Positions 21,731 to 43,968 of a stretch of DNA of 43,968 nucleotides are shown piece after piece. The notes beneath the pieces are model-generated. The model made no database searches. It was not told where the DNA came from and worked only from the letters and a program-made list of their open reading frames with translations. This stretch comes from Paulinella micropora. Taxonomy: Eukaryota; Cercozoa; Imbricatea; Euglyphida. The first letter of the stretch is position 1. Each line of letters begins with the position of its first letter. The position numbers and the translations under genes were made by a program. The stretch spans positions 378,512-422,479 of the forward strand of contig BJOX01000374.1 of NCBI GenBank assembly GCA_009731375.1. Direction: 5' to 3'.

Positions 21731-22101
21731 TTGGTCATAGCTATTTCCGTAATTTCACTCACCGTTACTTGGATAGTTGATTTGTCAATAGGGACGGACA
21801 ATCAATAATGCCAATGTTAGCTGAAAGGATTTTAATACATCACTTACCAGTCATAAATACATCAGTCTTATAATTACTTAACTTAGTCAGAGTCAGTAAC
21901 AGTGACGTGTCAGACCAGCATCTAAGTTAGTCAGCTTTGTGACGTGGCAGTTTTTGCCGCGGTTCGTTCAGTTCTCTTAGTTGTACGAGTTATTAAAGTG
22001 CGCTTTTCCAACTTGAGTGGATAGATTTGCTAGAGTAGCCCGGAGTGTTCCTGAAAGGGATCGGTAAAGGTTTTATAATGGGTAGCCTCCTATTCCCGAA
22101 G
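21731..22101 (+). repeat. Left LTR of the copia element
   Basis: 371 bp beginning TTGGTCATAGCTATTTCCG and ending CTATTCCCGAAG. It carries a 13-bp insertion (between two CAAT copies near 21790) that the right LTR lacks. The ends are not the usual TG...CA. Confidence 0.9.
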
Positions 22102-22111
22102 GTTATGAGCC
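22101..22111 (+). promoter_or_regulatory. Primer-binding site matching initiator tRNA-Met anticodon arm
   Basis: GGTTATGAGCC directly abuts the left LTR. It is the exact complement of GGCUCAUAACC, the anticodon loop and 3' stem of eukaryotic initiator tRNA-Met. Drosophila copia and yeast Ty5 are known to prime from an internal initiator-tRNA fragment in this way rather than from the tRNA 3' end. Confidence 0.7.
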
Positions 22112-23990
22112 TTGGAGCCGAGAAAGAGATGGGTTTAAAGCAGTCGTACATCCCGCAGTTGGATGGTACCACTCGGAACTATTCCGACTTTCGGTACAAG
22201 ATGGAGAACTATGCCAGAGGCATCAGTGCCTGGCATGGTGAGTGTGTGACGCTGGGGTTCACAGACCCAGCCAAAGCAAAGGTTAAATATCCCTACGACC
22301 CTGCGAAAGCCATGGAAGTAGAGGAAGGGGAGTTGCCAGAAGAGCCAGAGTCAGAGGATACTCCGTACTCAGACTCAGACACTGACGCCAGTGCCTCAGA
22401 CGGAGCTAGGCAGCAAAGACCCAAGACTATAACAGAAGCCAAAACACCCGCAACAGAAAAACCGAAAGAGTGGCCTAAGATGTCTGACGAACAGAAGACA
22501 CAGTGGAGAGAAAAGAGCTAAAAGCCTGAAGCGCGAGAAAAGAAAACAGTCTAAACGAGCACACACATTAAGAGTAAGAAACATACAGAAAGAGAAGAAA
22601 CATTATGACCGCATGCGAACATTGCAACTCATTCTGTCTGTCGCTTTCTCTCACCCTATTGTTGTTCGATATTTACGCAGCAAGACACTGAATGGCCCGA
22701 TAGAGATGATAGAGGCAGTAAGAGATAAGTTCGGTTCAATATCAGGGGTACACAAACACATCAAAGCACAAATATTTGAAGACACATACCCCAAGCCAGG
22801 ACAGAATGTTGATGTATGGCTAAGAGATTATATTGCCCTGAAAGGAGAAGTGGAGAGCCACAGAACCCACCCTTTTGATGAGGACGACCTCGTAAGAGGA
22901 CTCCTCACGAAACTCTCACGTCACCCAGCCTATGGCGAGACTTTCAAAGCACAACACTTCAATCTACCACCTAACCTCAGACCTAAATTTGACGACCTAG
23001 TCGAGAGTGCGAGGGACACGTGGGCGTTGTGGAGAAAGGATAAGTGGAAGGCAGAGAACAAGAGAGAGAAACCTGACAAGAACAGAAGACAGAAGAAAGA
23101 CAAACCTCATGCTAGATGCTCAGGGAGATGAAGGGGATGGGGGTAAGCGTAAGCACAGGAAGCTTAAGAAGAAGGAGGAATGGTGGTTGAAAGTTACGTG
23201 TTTCGCGTGTGACAAGAAAGGTCATACGAAGAAGGGTCATACGAAGAAGTATTGCCCGGACACGAAGGCCAAAAAGCAAAACCAGGAGAGAGAGATGATA
23301 AACTTAAGCAAGAGAAGAACAAGAGAAAGGGAAAGACACACAACAAGAAGAACAAGCCCAAGAAGGATGTAGCACTGCTGAGAGAGGAAGAAGAGGAAGA
23401 AGAGTCAGACGAAGACGCACTACTCATTATTATGGGGGGAAGTGAGTCAGGAGAAAATGACGAAACACAGGAGGAAGAGCCTGAAAGATTAGGGAGAGGG
23501 AATGCAGAGACTGGGGAACCCCAGTCTGTGCCAGGTGTTCACCAAAGTGGGGCCCAAAGGGAGAACGTCGGGTCTGGGGAACCCCAGACTGAGCCAGGTG
23601 TTCGTTCCCCACAGGCTGAACGTAAGAGAGTCAGAAGTCCTAACTCCAGTTTAGCCCCTCTACCCTCATTAAACAAAACTACTCAAACTTCAGTCCACAA
23701 ACATACCAAAACACCTCCAAAGCGTCAATCGTCTGCCACCTCAACCCCTCCACTCAGTTCAGCTAGGTATAGCCGAGAGAGGCCCCGTTCTCCGAATTGT
23801 CATGGGAGAAACAAAAAGAATAGCCCTTGTCAGATTTCGCTAGAGTATGATGAGAAAGGGCCTAATGCCGTGCAAGCTTCGCGTATGGTTTTCGGGTTAT
23901 ATCGCGGATATCACGCTAAGAAGCAAGACCCAGAGTACCCTTTACTTGATCTATCTGTCAGCCCTAACCTCAGACCCCCCAAATCACCTT
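22105..23990 (+). pseudogene. Copia-type gag remnant
   Basis: The first ATG (22105) lies inside the primer-binding site and starts MSLGAEKEMGLKQSYIPQLD. Protein-like sequence continues with frame changes near 22495, 23125 and 23330. The capsid-like part is seen at about 22610-23060 (YPKPGQNVDVWLRDYIALKG). A zinc knuckle follows (CFACDKKGH near 23201), in which a 15-bp tandem duplication (GGTCATACGAAGAAG twice, 23220-23249) doubles GHTKK and changes the usual CX2CX4HX4C spacing. A Lys/Glu-rich tail and a Pro/Ser-rich region with a duplicated CTGGGGAACCCCAG segment (23510 and 23575) come last. Confidence 0.65.
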
Positions 23991-24012
23991 AACATTATCC
24001 AGATGAAAGAGG

Positions 24013-24022
24013 NNNNNNNNNN
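24013..24022. other. Assembly gap (10 N) with duplicated flanks
   Basis: ATTATCCAGATGAAAGAGG occurs just left (23994-24012) and again just right (24031-24049) of the gap inside the copia gag-pol region, so the two contigs probably overlap. Confidence 0.9.
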
Positions 24023-24869
24023 GCCTGAATATTATCCAGATGAAAGAGGTTTAAGAGAAAATGCGAAGGCGAGAGGGTTAGCAATACCACACAACCTCAC
24101 AGCCACATTCACTGAACAATCTCCACAGAGGGTAGGAGAGAGGGAGAAGAATAAGGCGAGAGGGGAGGTGAGGGGGAGTAGAGGCCAGGGAACAGCACCG
24201 CGAAAACCCACCTCCAGCTCATCGACACCTCACACCACATCACAAGCACACACATGCGACACGCCAACGCAGGGAAAGAGTGGTGATGAGGAGGAAGATG
24301 AAGAAGAGATGGATGAGTATGATCATGACCATGACTCACGATGTTCGGATGAAATAAGACATGATATGGCTATGGCTACTCAAGATGATGACGACGAGAT
24401 TGACACTGCATATTTGCAATACACACGGATGGGAAAGTTAAGCAACATGCGCAGAAGAGCAAGACAGAGACACATGGTGTAAGTGGGAGTTCGGCATCTG
24501 CCGGACTGCCCAGTGATGTTGTAGGGACCGGGGAGACCAAGAGGAAGCGACGGGGAGACACCGCTGCAACCCCCACACCACAACCAGGTCCAACGCTACA
24601 ACCACAGGCACCCACCAACACACCACCCATCATCACTTTTAGGGACATAGCACAGCTCGCACAAAAACTCACAACAACTTGCATTAGAGAAAACAATGGC
24701 GAGGTGAGGAGAGTGTGTGAAGGGAAGTTAGTGCTAAATGAGTTTTTGACAGACGTGGTGAGAGCGATAGAGGGAGTGTATGTTTCGCACGCAATCCGTT
24801 CCCCACCAGCACAAACCCAAGACACCGACACCACACAGCCACCAGCACCATCCAAACACAAAGACAGCA

Positions 24870-25313
24870 GACAGAACTATGCACTAGTGTTAGATGGGGA
24901 GGGTGGGCGAGATAGGATGAACACGATAGTTCAGGACAGTGGGTCTTCTAGAGACATAGCCTGCATCCTGAAATATTACATGACGTCAAGCAAGTACCTC
25001 CTATCAAGCTAGTAACAGGTAATGGAGAGTGCGAGATAGGGCAGGAGGGGACGGCAAGGGTAACATGCATCAACGGACACGGTAAACCGGTTACAGTGTC
25101 AAGGCCTAGGCTACTTGACAATAGGTTACCCGTGAATATTGCGTCGACCGGCAGGATGGATCACATCCATCATCGGTCTTTTGTCCATCAGAATGGACAC
25201 TTGCTAATCTTAAAACACCCTAAAAGGATTGAGGAAAAAGACGTACTAGTCAGAGGTAGACTCATGTCGACCCTCCTTTACAGGTGGGACGACGAGTTCG
25301 ACACCCCATAACG
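24870..25313 (+). pseudogene. Copia-type protease remnant
   Basis: The active-site motif is IVQDSGSSRDIAC at about 24930-24965, a D-S/T-G aspartic protease box in typical copia context. After a frame change near 24975, the sequence KLVTGNGECEIGQEG to HLLILKHPKR continues to a stop at 25311-25313, matching the rest of a retroviral-type protease fold. Confidence 0.6.
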
Positions 25314-25443
25314 ACCGTTACGAGCCTCCACAGAAACAGAGTAGAGAGGTAGTGGGGTAAAGGGGGAGGAAAACCCCAAGAGAGAGAGAGAGAGAGAGAA
25401 GTGTAGGCAGTCGGAGGACAAAACGGGGGAGGTAACACTATAT

Positions 25444-26340
25444 GTGTCTTATCCCCGCAAGCCAGGTTCAATCAGAAAGGTAGATATAGAATTGTTCCAC
25501 TATGCCTGTGGACACTATAGCGTTAAGAAGATGAGAGCTCCGGCGAATGCATTAGGCATAAAGCTAGTAGGAGACGAGAAAAAGGTAGAGTTCTGTGAAG
25601 CCTGCATGATAGGTAAGGCAAAGCAGTTGCCTAGGTTTAAGGCCAATAGGATAGAGAGAGCTAGTAAGCCAGGAGTAGTACTACACATAGACACCGGGAC
25701 GTGGTCAGCACGTTCAATACACGGGAAGAGACACAAATTTTCGGTTACGGACGATTACTCGTTGTTTATTAAAGATTATTATCTTTCGCATAAGAACGAA
25801 TTTATTGACTGCATTAAGCAGGTGGTAGCGTTTTATGAGAGACAGACAGGGAATAGAGTCACAGAGATAAGGTGTGATCAGGAGTTTGACGTCCCAAAAG
25901 AGGTGATAGAGTGGTGGAAGCCGAGACAGTTTATTTGGAAGACCTCAGCAACGGGGGACAAGGATGGAAGCCCCATAGCAGAGAAAGCCAATGACATAAC
26001 GGCCGGGGCCGCAAGGGCTATGCAGTATCATGCCCATTTGCCCATTTCATTCTGGGCAGAGATGGAGCATTCAGCCACCACCCTCCACAACATATTGCCC
26101 GCCACCCATGGGCCAAGAAAAGGGATGTTCCCATATGAGCAGCTTTTAGGCAGAAAACCCTTTCTAACCCACCTCAGACCTATAGGATGCATGGGAGTCA
26201 TGTACACAGGTAAAGGTAAAAGGTCAGTTTAGAGGAAAGAAGGTCATGCTAGTAGGGTATGACTTATTTAGAGAGCTATATAGAGTGTGGGACGGTAGAA
26301 AGGTGATAGCAGGAGTTAGAAACGTGCGGTTTATCCCGTA
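25444..26340 (+). pseudogene. Copia-type integrase
   Basis: The zinc-binding part reads FHYACGHYSVKKM...FCEACMIGKAK (HHCC). The core supplies the three acidic residues in HIDTGTW, RCDQEFDV and SPIAEKANDI, and FWAEMEHSATTLHNILP is a typical copia phrase. The first frame stays open from 25444 to a stop at 26230-26232. A single frame change there continues into VMLVGYDLFRELYRVWDG, the conserved end of copia integrases. It is the best-preserved domain of the element. Confidence 0.8.
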
Positions 26341-27060
26341 CGTGATAGGTAAGGAAGCACACCCAGACAGGACAGTAGAGTGGGATGAGGATGTAGCTGA
26401 GGGGGAGAGTGAGAGTAAAGATGCCGATGTCGAACAGATGTCGAACAGACACACACCACACCCTCCACCACCACAGCCACCACCACCCACACACAAGAGG
26501 ACACGACACAGACTCATGATGATGACGGCACATATGACTATGTCGATGATGTCAGTCAGTCAGACAGTCAACAAGAGCAAGGGGAGTATGGAGGAGACAG
26601 GGGAGTCAGCTTAGATCACAAACACACACCAACACAAGATAGCTTTTCTACACAGGACATCGACACCACATCGACAGCTGCACCCCATCCCACCGACGCG
26701 ACCCCACAGACAACCAACACAGGACTAGGATACGCACACGCACTCACAGATGCATCTGATCCTCAAACACAACACGAGAGAAGAGCATATGAAGAGAGTG
26801 AGTAGCCTAGTAAAGGAAGAACATGGGAGCAAAGTGATAAGATCACAGAAGCTAACATAGTTCACGAAGGAAAGAGAGGAAGACGACAAGCACACCAACC
26901 ACCATCACGACCGCATACTGAACTGAAACGAGAACGAAAAGGAGTTGAGGTTCAGGAACTAGAGGGAGTGAGAGTGAGAGTCCCTGCAAGAGATTGGGGA
27001 GATGAGTGGGCAGAGAAGACATAAGGAGAAGGATGGGAGAGCAAAGTACGCATAGGAATA

Positions 27061-28700
27061 GTGAAGCAGACATGTGCCCCCAAAGACAGGTTAAAAGTTA
27101 GAAAACAACCTAAGCAATCTCACTTTGTGCAGTTTGAAGACAGACTAGAGAAGATGCTAGACTCAGAAATCAACAAGTACAGGGTAAGTGAGGGAGAGTC
27201 CGTATTGCCTGCCGGAGAGTTGGAGAGTGCTATGTTATGTTATGATAGATGCATGAATGAGCTGAATGAGCTTTTGCTTTATCTTAACATACGTGTGCCA
27301 AAAGAGATAGCAGAGCAGGGTTTGACAGCGAAAGATCTGCAAGAAGGCATGAAGAAGGAGATACAGTCCCTTAAGGATTTTAAGACATACACATGGGTTA
27401 ACTATTAACTATAGCGAAGCCAAAAAGGCTGGTGTTAGGAAGAAACTTAGGCTTACATGGGTTCACAAAGTAAAGATAGACGAGAACAATAGGAAGTTGT
27501 TAAGTCTAGACTAGCTTTGAGGGGAGACATGTTAGAGCCAGGAGTTAGTTTTAACCCTGACCAGTTGTTTGTTCCTTGTGCCTCGCACCGCTCACTGCTC
27601 ATGCTTGCCAAACTAGCTGCCTGGCATGGTAATAAGCTTTATGGGATAGATATCAAAAACGCTTATCTAAATGCCCGCATGCAAGACCCGGTATTTGCCT
27701 ATCCACCTGATGTAATTGACAGAGAGGGTAAAGAGGGATGATTTTGCGTGTTGATGGTGCTTTGTATGGTGCGCCGCAGGCAGGTAGGAGATGGTATGAC
27801 ATACTAGCACCTAAGTTAGCAACGCTAGGATTTAGGCTGTTAGACTCCGACTTATGTATGTTCGTAGAGAAAGACAAGCCTATAAGCGAAGCTATGGGAG
27901 TATTTCACGTGGATGATTTGATATTTTCCTTGCCTAGCACAGAAGCTTATGAAAAATTCGCGTCTGCGTTAGAACAGTATTACCCACTAAAAAGGCTAGG
28001 AGTCGCAAAAAGAGTTCAAAGGTATTGAGATAGTGCATGAGAAAGGCAGAATCGTATTGCACCAGCGGAAATACCAGTCGCAAATTTTACGTGAGACATG
28101 ATACGCAAATTCTCGTCCGGTCAGTACCCCTGCGGTAGACCAATTACCGGAAGCGATGTCGGAGGATGCTGCTTTGCGTGAAATGTCTATTCCGAGTATA
28201 GTAGGCAGTTTGCTTTATTTAGCCAAAATGATGAGACCAGATATAGAACAAGCCCTTAATTCTGCAAGCGTCATGCAAACCATTGATAAAGGAGTAACTT
28301 ATGCTATGTTAGGCAGAATTATACGCTATTTAATCGGTTCTTTTCGCGGATTAGCATTTCACTGACATAAATCATCACAAGAGGGTCAATCCTATCCGAA
28401 AGTCACGCTATGGCCCGATGCGGCTCATAAGGTTTGTAATAAAACAGGAAAGTCACGTACTGGATTCGTAATTCTATGGGGGGGAGAGATTCTATAGGTT
28501 GGCTTTCAAAAAGGCAGAGTAGGATAGCTCTTAGCTAGAATGATGCGGAAATATTCGCAGCAGCAGAATGCATTAGGGAGGGCATATCTGTAGGTCATGT
28601 CAGAAAGTAACTAGGGAGCAAACAAAAGTGTGTAATTGAAATTTTCGATGACAATTCGCAGACAATTCTCGCGGTTGAGAGGGGATTAGTATCCTGCCCA
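27061..28700 (+). pseudogene. Copia-type reverse transcriptase and RNase H
   Basis: The palm region is recognisable: GIDIKNAYLNARMQDP (near 27640), ALYGAPQAGRRWY (near 27758) and the catalytic box FHVDDLIFS (near 27903), where His replaces the usual Tyr of YVDD. RNase H-side sequence (YLAKMMRPDIEQALN near 28215) follows, broken by several stops. Frame changes or stops occur near 27408, 27515, 27740, 28015, 28100 and 28363. Confidence 0.75.
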
Positions 28701-29321
28701 CGCACCAAACATTTGCATCTCGAATTACATTTCATTCACCACTTGCAGAGAGATGGAGAGATTAAGTATTAAGGTAGGAACTAAAAAGCAGATAGGTGAT
28801 CTACTTACCAAACAGTTACAGCGCGAGCAGTTTTATTATTTGCTCAACAAATTTACTGTTATCATTCCGGGTGTACAGTGACAGGAATGATTATGGGTGT
28901 TTCAATGATGTTTTGTGTTTTGTTTCTACTTGTTGTGCGAGTGATACTAGGTGTAGAGCTGGACGCGCGCGTGGCAATCTGATAGTAGGATCGAGGCAGT
29001 TGGTGGCGGGCACAGGGAGGCTAGTCAGAACTCGGGTGGCGGGTCAGTGACGGCAACACACACTAGACTTTTCATGCGCCATGACAGATGGCGGAGGAGA
29101 CTGGACAACTTCACTTCTACACATTCACGCGGCTCGCTTTTCTTTCTTTTCACTTGTTTCCTCACACCTCTACTATATTTATATATATAATTTTTCTGGA
29201 CTTTTGATACCACTTACGGGAAGCGCTTGCAAATTTTTCATTTCCTTTAAGAACGATAAGCCTTGAATCTTATGAAGGTTAGTTATAGCATTGACAAATT
29301 ACTAAGGGGGAGACGCAGCAA
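28701..29321 (+). other. 3' non-coding region and polypurine tract of the copia element
   Basis: No frame looks coding after the RNase H remnant. AAGGGGGAG at 29304-29312 is the likely polypurine tract, 10 bases before the right LTR. A segment near 29219 (ACGGGAAGCGCTTGC plus AAATTT) recurs outside the element near 30109. Confidence 0.5.
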
Positions 29322-29676
29322 TTGGTCATAGCTATTTCCGTAATTTCACTCATGGTTACTTGGATAGTTGATTTGTCAATCAATAATGCAAATGTTAGCT
29401 AAAGGATTTTAATACATCACTTACCAGTCATAAATACATCAGTCTTATAATTACTTAACTTAGTCAGAGTCAGTAACAGTGACGTGTCAGACCAGCATCT
29501 AAGTTAATCAGTTGTGACGTGGCAGTTTTTGCCGCGGTTCGTTCAGTTCTCTTAGTTGTACGAGTTATTAAAGTGCGCTTTTCCAACTTGAGTGCATAGA
29601 CTTGCTAGAGTAGCCTGGAGTGATCCTGAAAGGGATCGGTAAAGGTTCCATAATGGGTAGCCTCCTATTCCCGAAG
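29322..29676 (+). repeat. Right LTR of the copia element
   Basis: 355 bp matching the left LTR from TTGGTCATAG to CCCGAAG with about ten substitutions, lacking the 13-bp segment of the left copy. It is followed at once by TGTTC. Confidence 0.9.
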
Positions 29677-29681
29677 TGTTC
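29677..29681. repeat. Candidate target-site duplication TGTTC (right)
   Basis: Same five bases as at 21724-21728, immediately after the right LTR. Confidence 0.45.
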
Positions 29682-30402
29682 TCGGAAGTATTTTGAGATC
29701 AATTGACAGCAGTGTGTATTCAATTGAATGCAGGTTGGTAATTTCCTCACAGGAGGCTAGTCAAGACTTACAGTATGTAAATATTACATATAAGATGCAC
29801 ATAGGCAGTTGAAGGGGAGAGCGCGTCAATGGTTTGCCCAGTGCCGACGGAGGATCATGACGTGAATGGTTGGCTCAGTGCTGACGGCAGGATGAAATAA
29901 ATTGGACTATATAAAACACACACGGTGGCATAAAAACCATTAAGAGGCCAACCTGGAGTCGCGAACCGTGGTCGGTGAACGTGCCTACATGGGAATGTAG
30001 GGCAACACGATCCGGCAGCCAGTTCGGATGTACCAAACCCGCCGATAATTACAGATATAGTGTCTTTGTCCATATATTATATTATTTTGTTTCCATTTTA
30101 TACCCCTCCACGGGAAGCGCTGCCAAATTTATAAATTCATACTACCGGATAGATAAGTAGTTGGTAGTTCAGATTGGTCATACCTTTCGATAGGTCAGCA
30201 TAGATGGATATGCTATCATATCTTTATTTTTATATGTTATGACTACTCACGTGATCATATATGTATATACTATTATTATATGTGTATTATGACTATACTG
30301 TGCCTGTCAATGGACAATTGCTTTCTAGGACTGATCATTGCTTTTATGACTATACTGTACCTTTATAGGACTGATCATTGCTTTTACCTATTTAGTATTT
30401 CC
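29682..30402. other. Intergenic, partly repeat-derived
   Basis: No gene is seen. CCACGGGAAGCGCTGCCAAATTT near 30108 resembles the 3' region of the copia element (near 29216), suggesting a piece of a related older element. A roughly 50-bp unit (GACTATACTGT...GGACTGATCATTGCTTTTA) is repeated at about 30291-30344 and 30346-30386. Confidence 0.5.
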
Positions 30403-30407
30403 TTTAT

Positions 30408-30408
<1 letters not shown>
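30403..30408 (-). terminator. Polyadenylation signal overlapping the stop codon
   Basis: On the minus strand the last codons read CTT-free ACT TGA followed by ATAAAGG: the final A of the TGA stop (30410-30408) is the first A of AATAAA. The 3' untranslated region would thus be very short if this signal is used. Confidence 0.5.
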
Positions 30409-43893
<13,485 letters not shown>

Positions 43894-43968
43894 CTGTGTG
43901 GCAACAGACCCATCACGTAGGTAGGCAAATGAATTCACAGATAGATCATACTATCGACATCACATTAC

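Larger units (their letters stand above)
21731..29676 (+). mobile_element. Ty1/copia LTR retrotransposon with both LTRs
   Basis: Two direct repeats (21731-22101 and 29322-29676) flank an internal region reading gag, protease, integrase, reverse transcriptase, RNase H. Integrase before reverse transcriptase defines Ty1/copia. A primer-binding site, a polypurine tract and a candidate TGTTC target duplication are present. The LTRs differ by about ten substitutions and three small indels (13, 1 and 2 bp). By contrast the coding region has a dozen or more frame changes or stops and a 10-N gap (24013-24022), so it encodes no complete polyprotein. Confidence 0.9.

Overview
The window is nuclear DNA from a eukaryote, most likely a protist or alga. 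It carries GT-AG introns, AATAAA signals, LTR retrotransposons and microsatellite-filled introns. I cannot name the species. The assembly is a draft scaffold: seven N gaps (7011-7324, 11993-12002, 24013-24022, 30918-30927, 33809-33920, 35002-35011, 39885-39894), three of them flanked by the same sequence on both sides.

Positions 1 to about 16,975 form a very GC-rich block of accessory, paralogous genes. In order these are: a divergent kinase-like gene (529-2582, minus); a large secreted or membrane protein with two C-terminal transmembrane segments (2744-7010, minus, 5' end lost in a gap); an F-box-like/leucine-rich-repeat gene (7662 to about 10440, plus); and three tandem copies of a surface-protein gene combining a signal peptide, two PKD-like motifs and BspA-type (DUF285) repeats (10441-11596 lacking its 5' end; 12071-14191; 16475-16975 deleted and truncated). 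A second kinase-like gene with intact catalytic motifs (14757-16141, plus) lies between surface-gene copies 2 and 3. Most of these genes contain frameshifts or in-frame stops, so either the block is decaying or the draft has many indel errors.

Positions 16,975-29,680 are a retrotransposon landing zone. A GAGAT-rich repeat interrupts surface-gene copy 3. It is followed by a 5'-truncated Ty3/gypsy relic (about 17,391-20,658; its 470-codon integrase frame is still open) and a Ty1/copia element with both LTRs (21,731-29,676). The copia element has a candidate TGTTC target duplication and a primer site matching the anticodon arm of initiator tRNA-Met.

Positions 30,408 to about 43,893 hold the 3' part of one minus-strand gene that runs off the right edge. 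I reconstruct 29 small exons (28-479 nt), nearly all phase-compatible, for a type I membrane glycoprotein: many short N-glycosylated extracellular modules, a Ser/Thr-rich stalk, alternating Asp-rich and Lys/Ser-rich modules, one transmembrane helix and a tail of about 50 residues. Its introns are dominated by microsatellites, several lying just upstream of 3' splice sites as CT-, CA- or T-rich tracts on the transcript strand.

Taken together, the left block looks like a rapidly rearranging family array (kinase-like, LRR, BspA surface proteins) and the right gene like a lineage-specific cell-surface or cell-wall protein. No operon-like logic is expected or seen.
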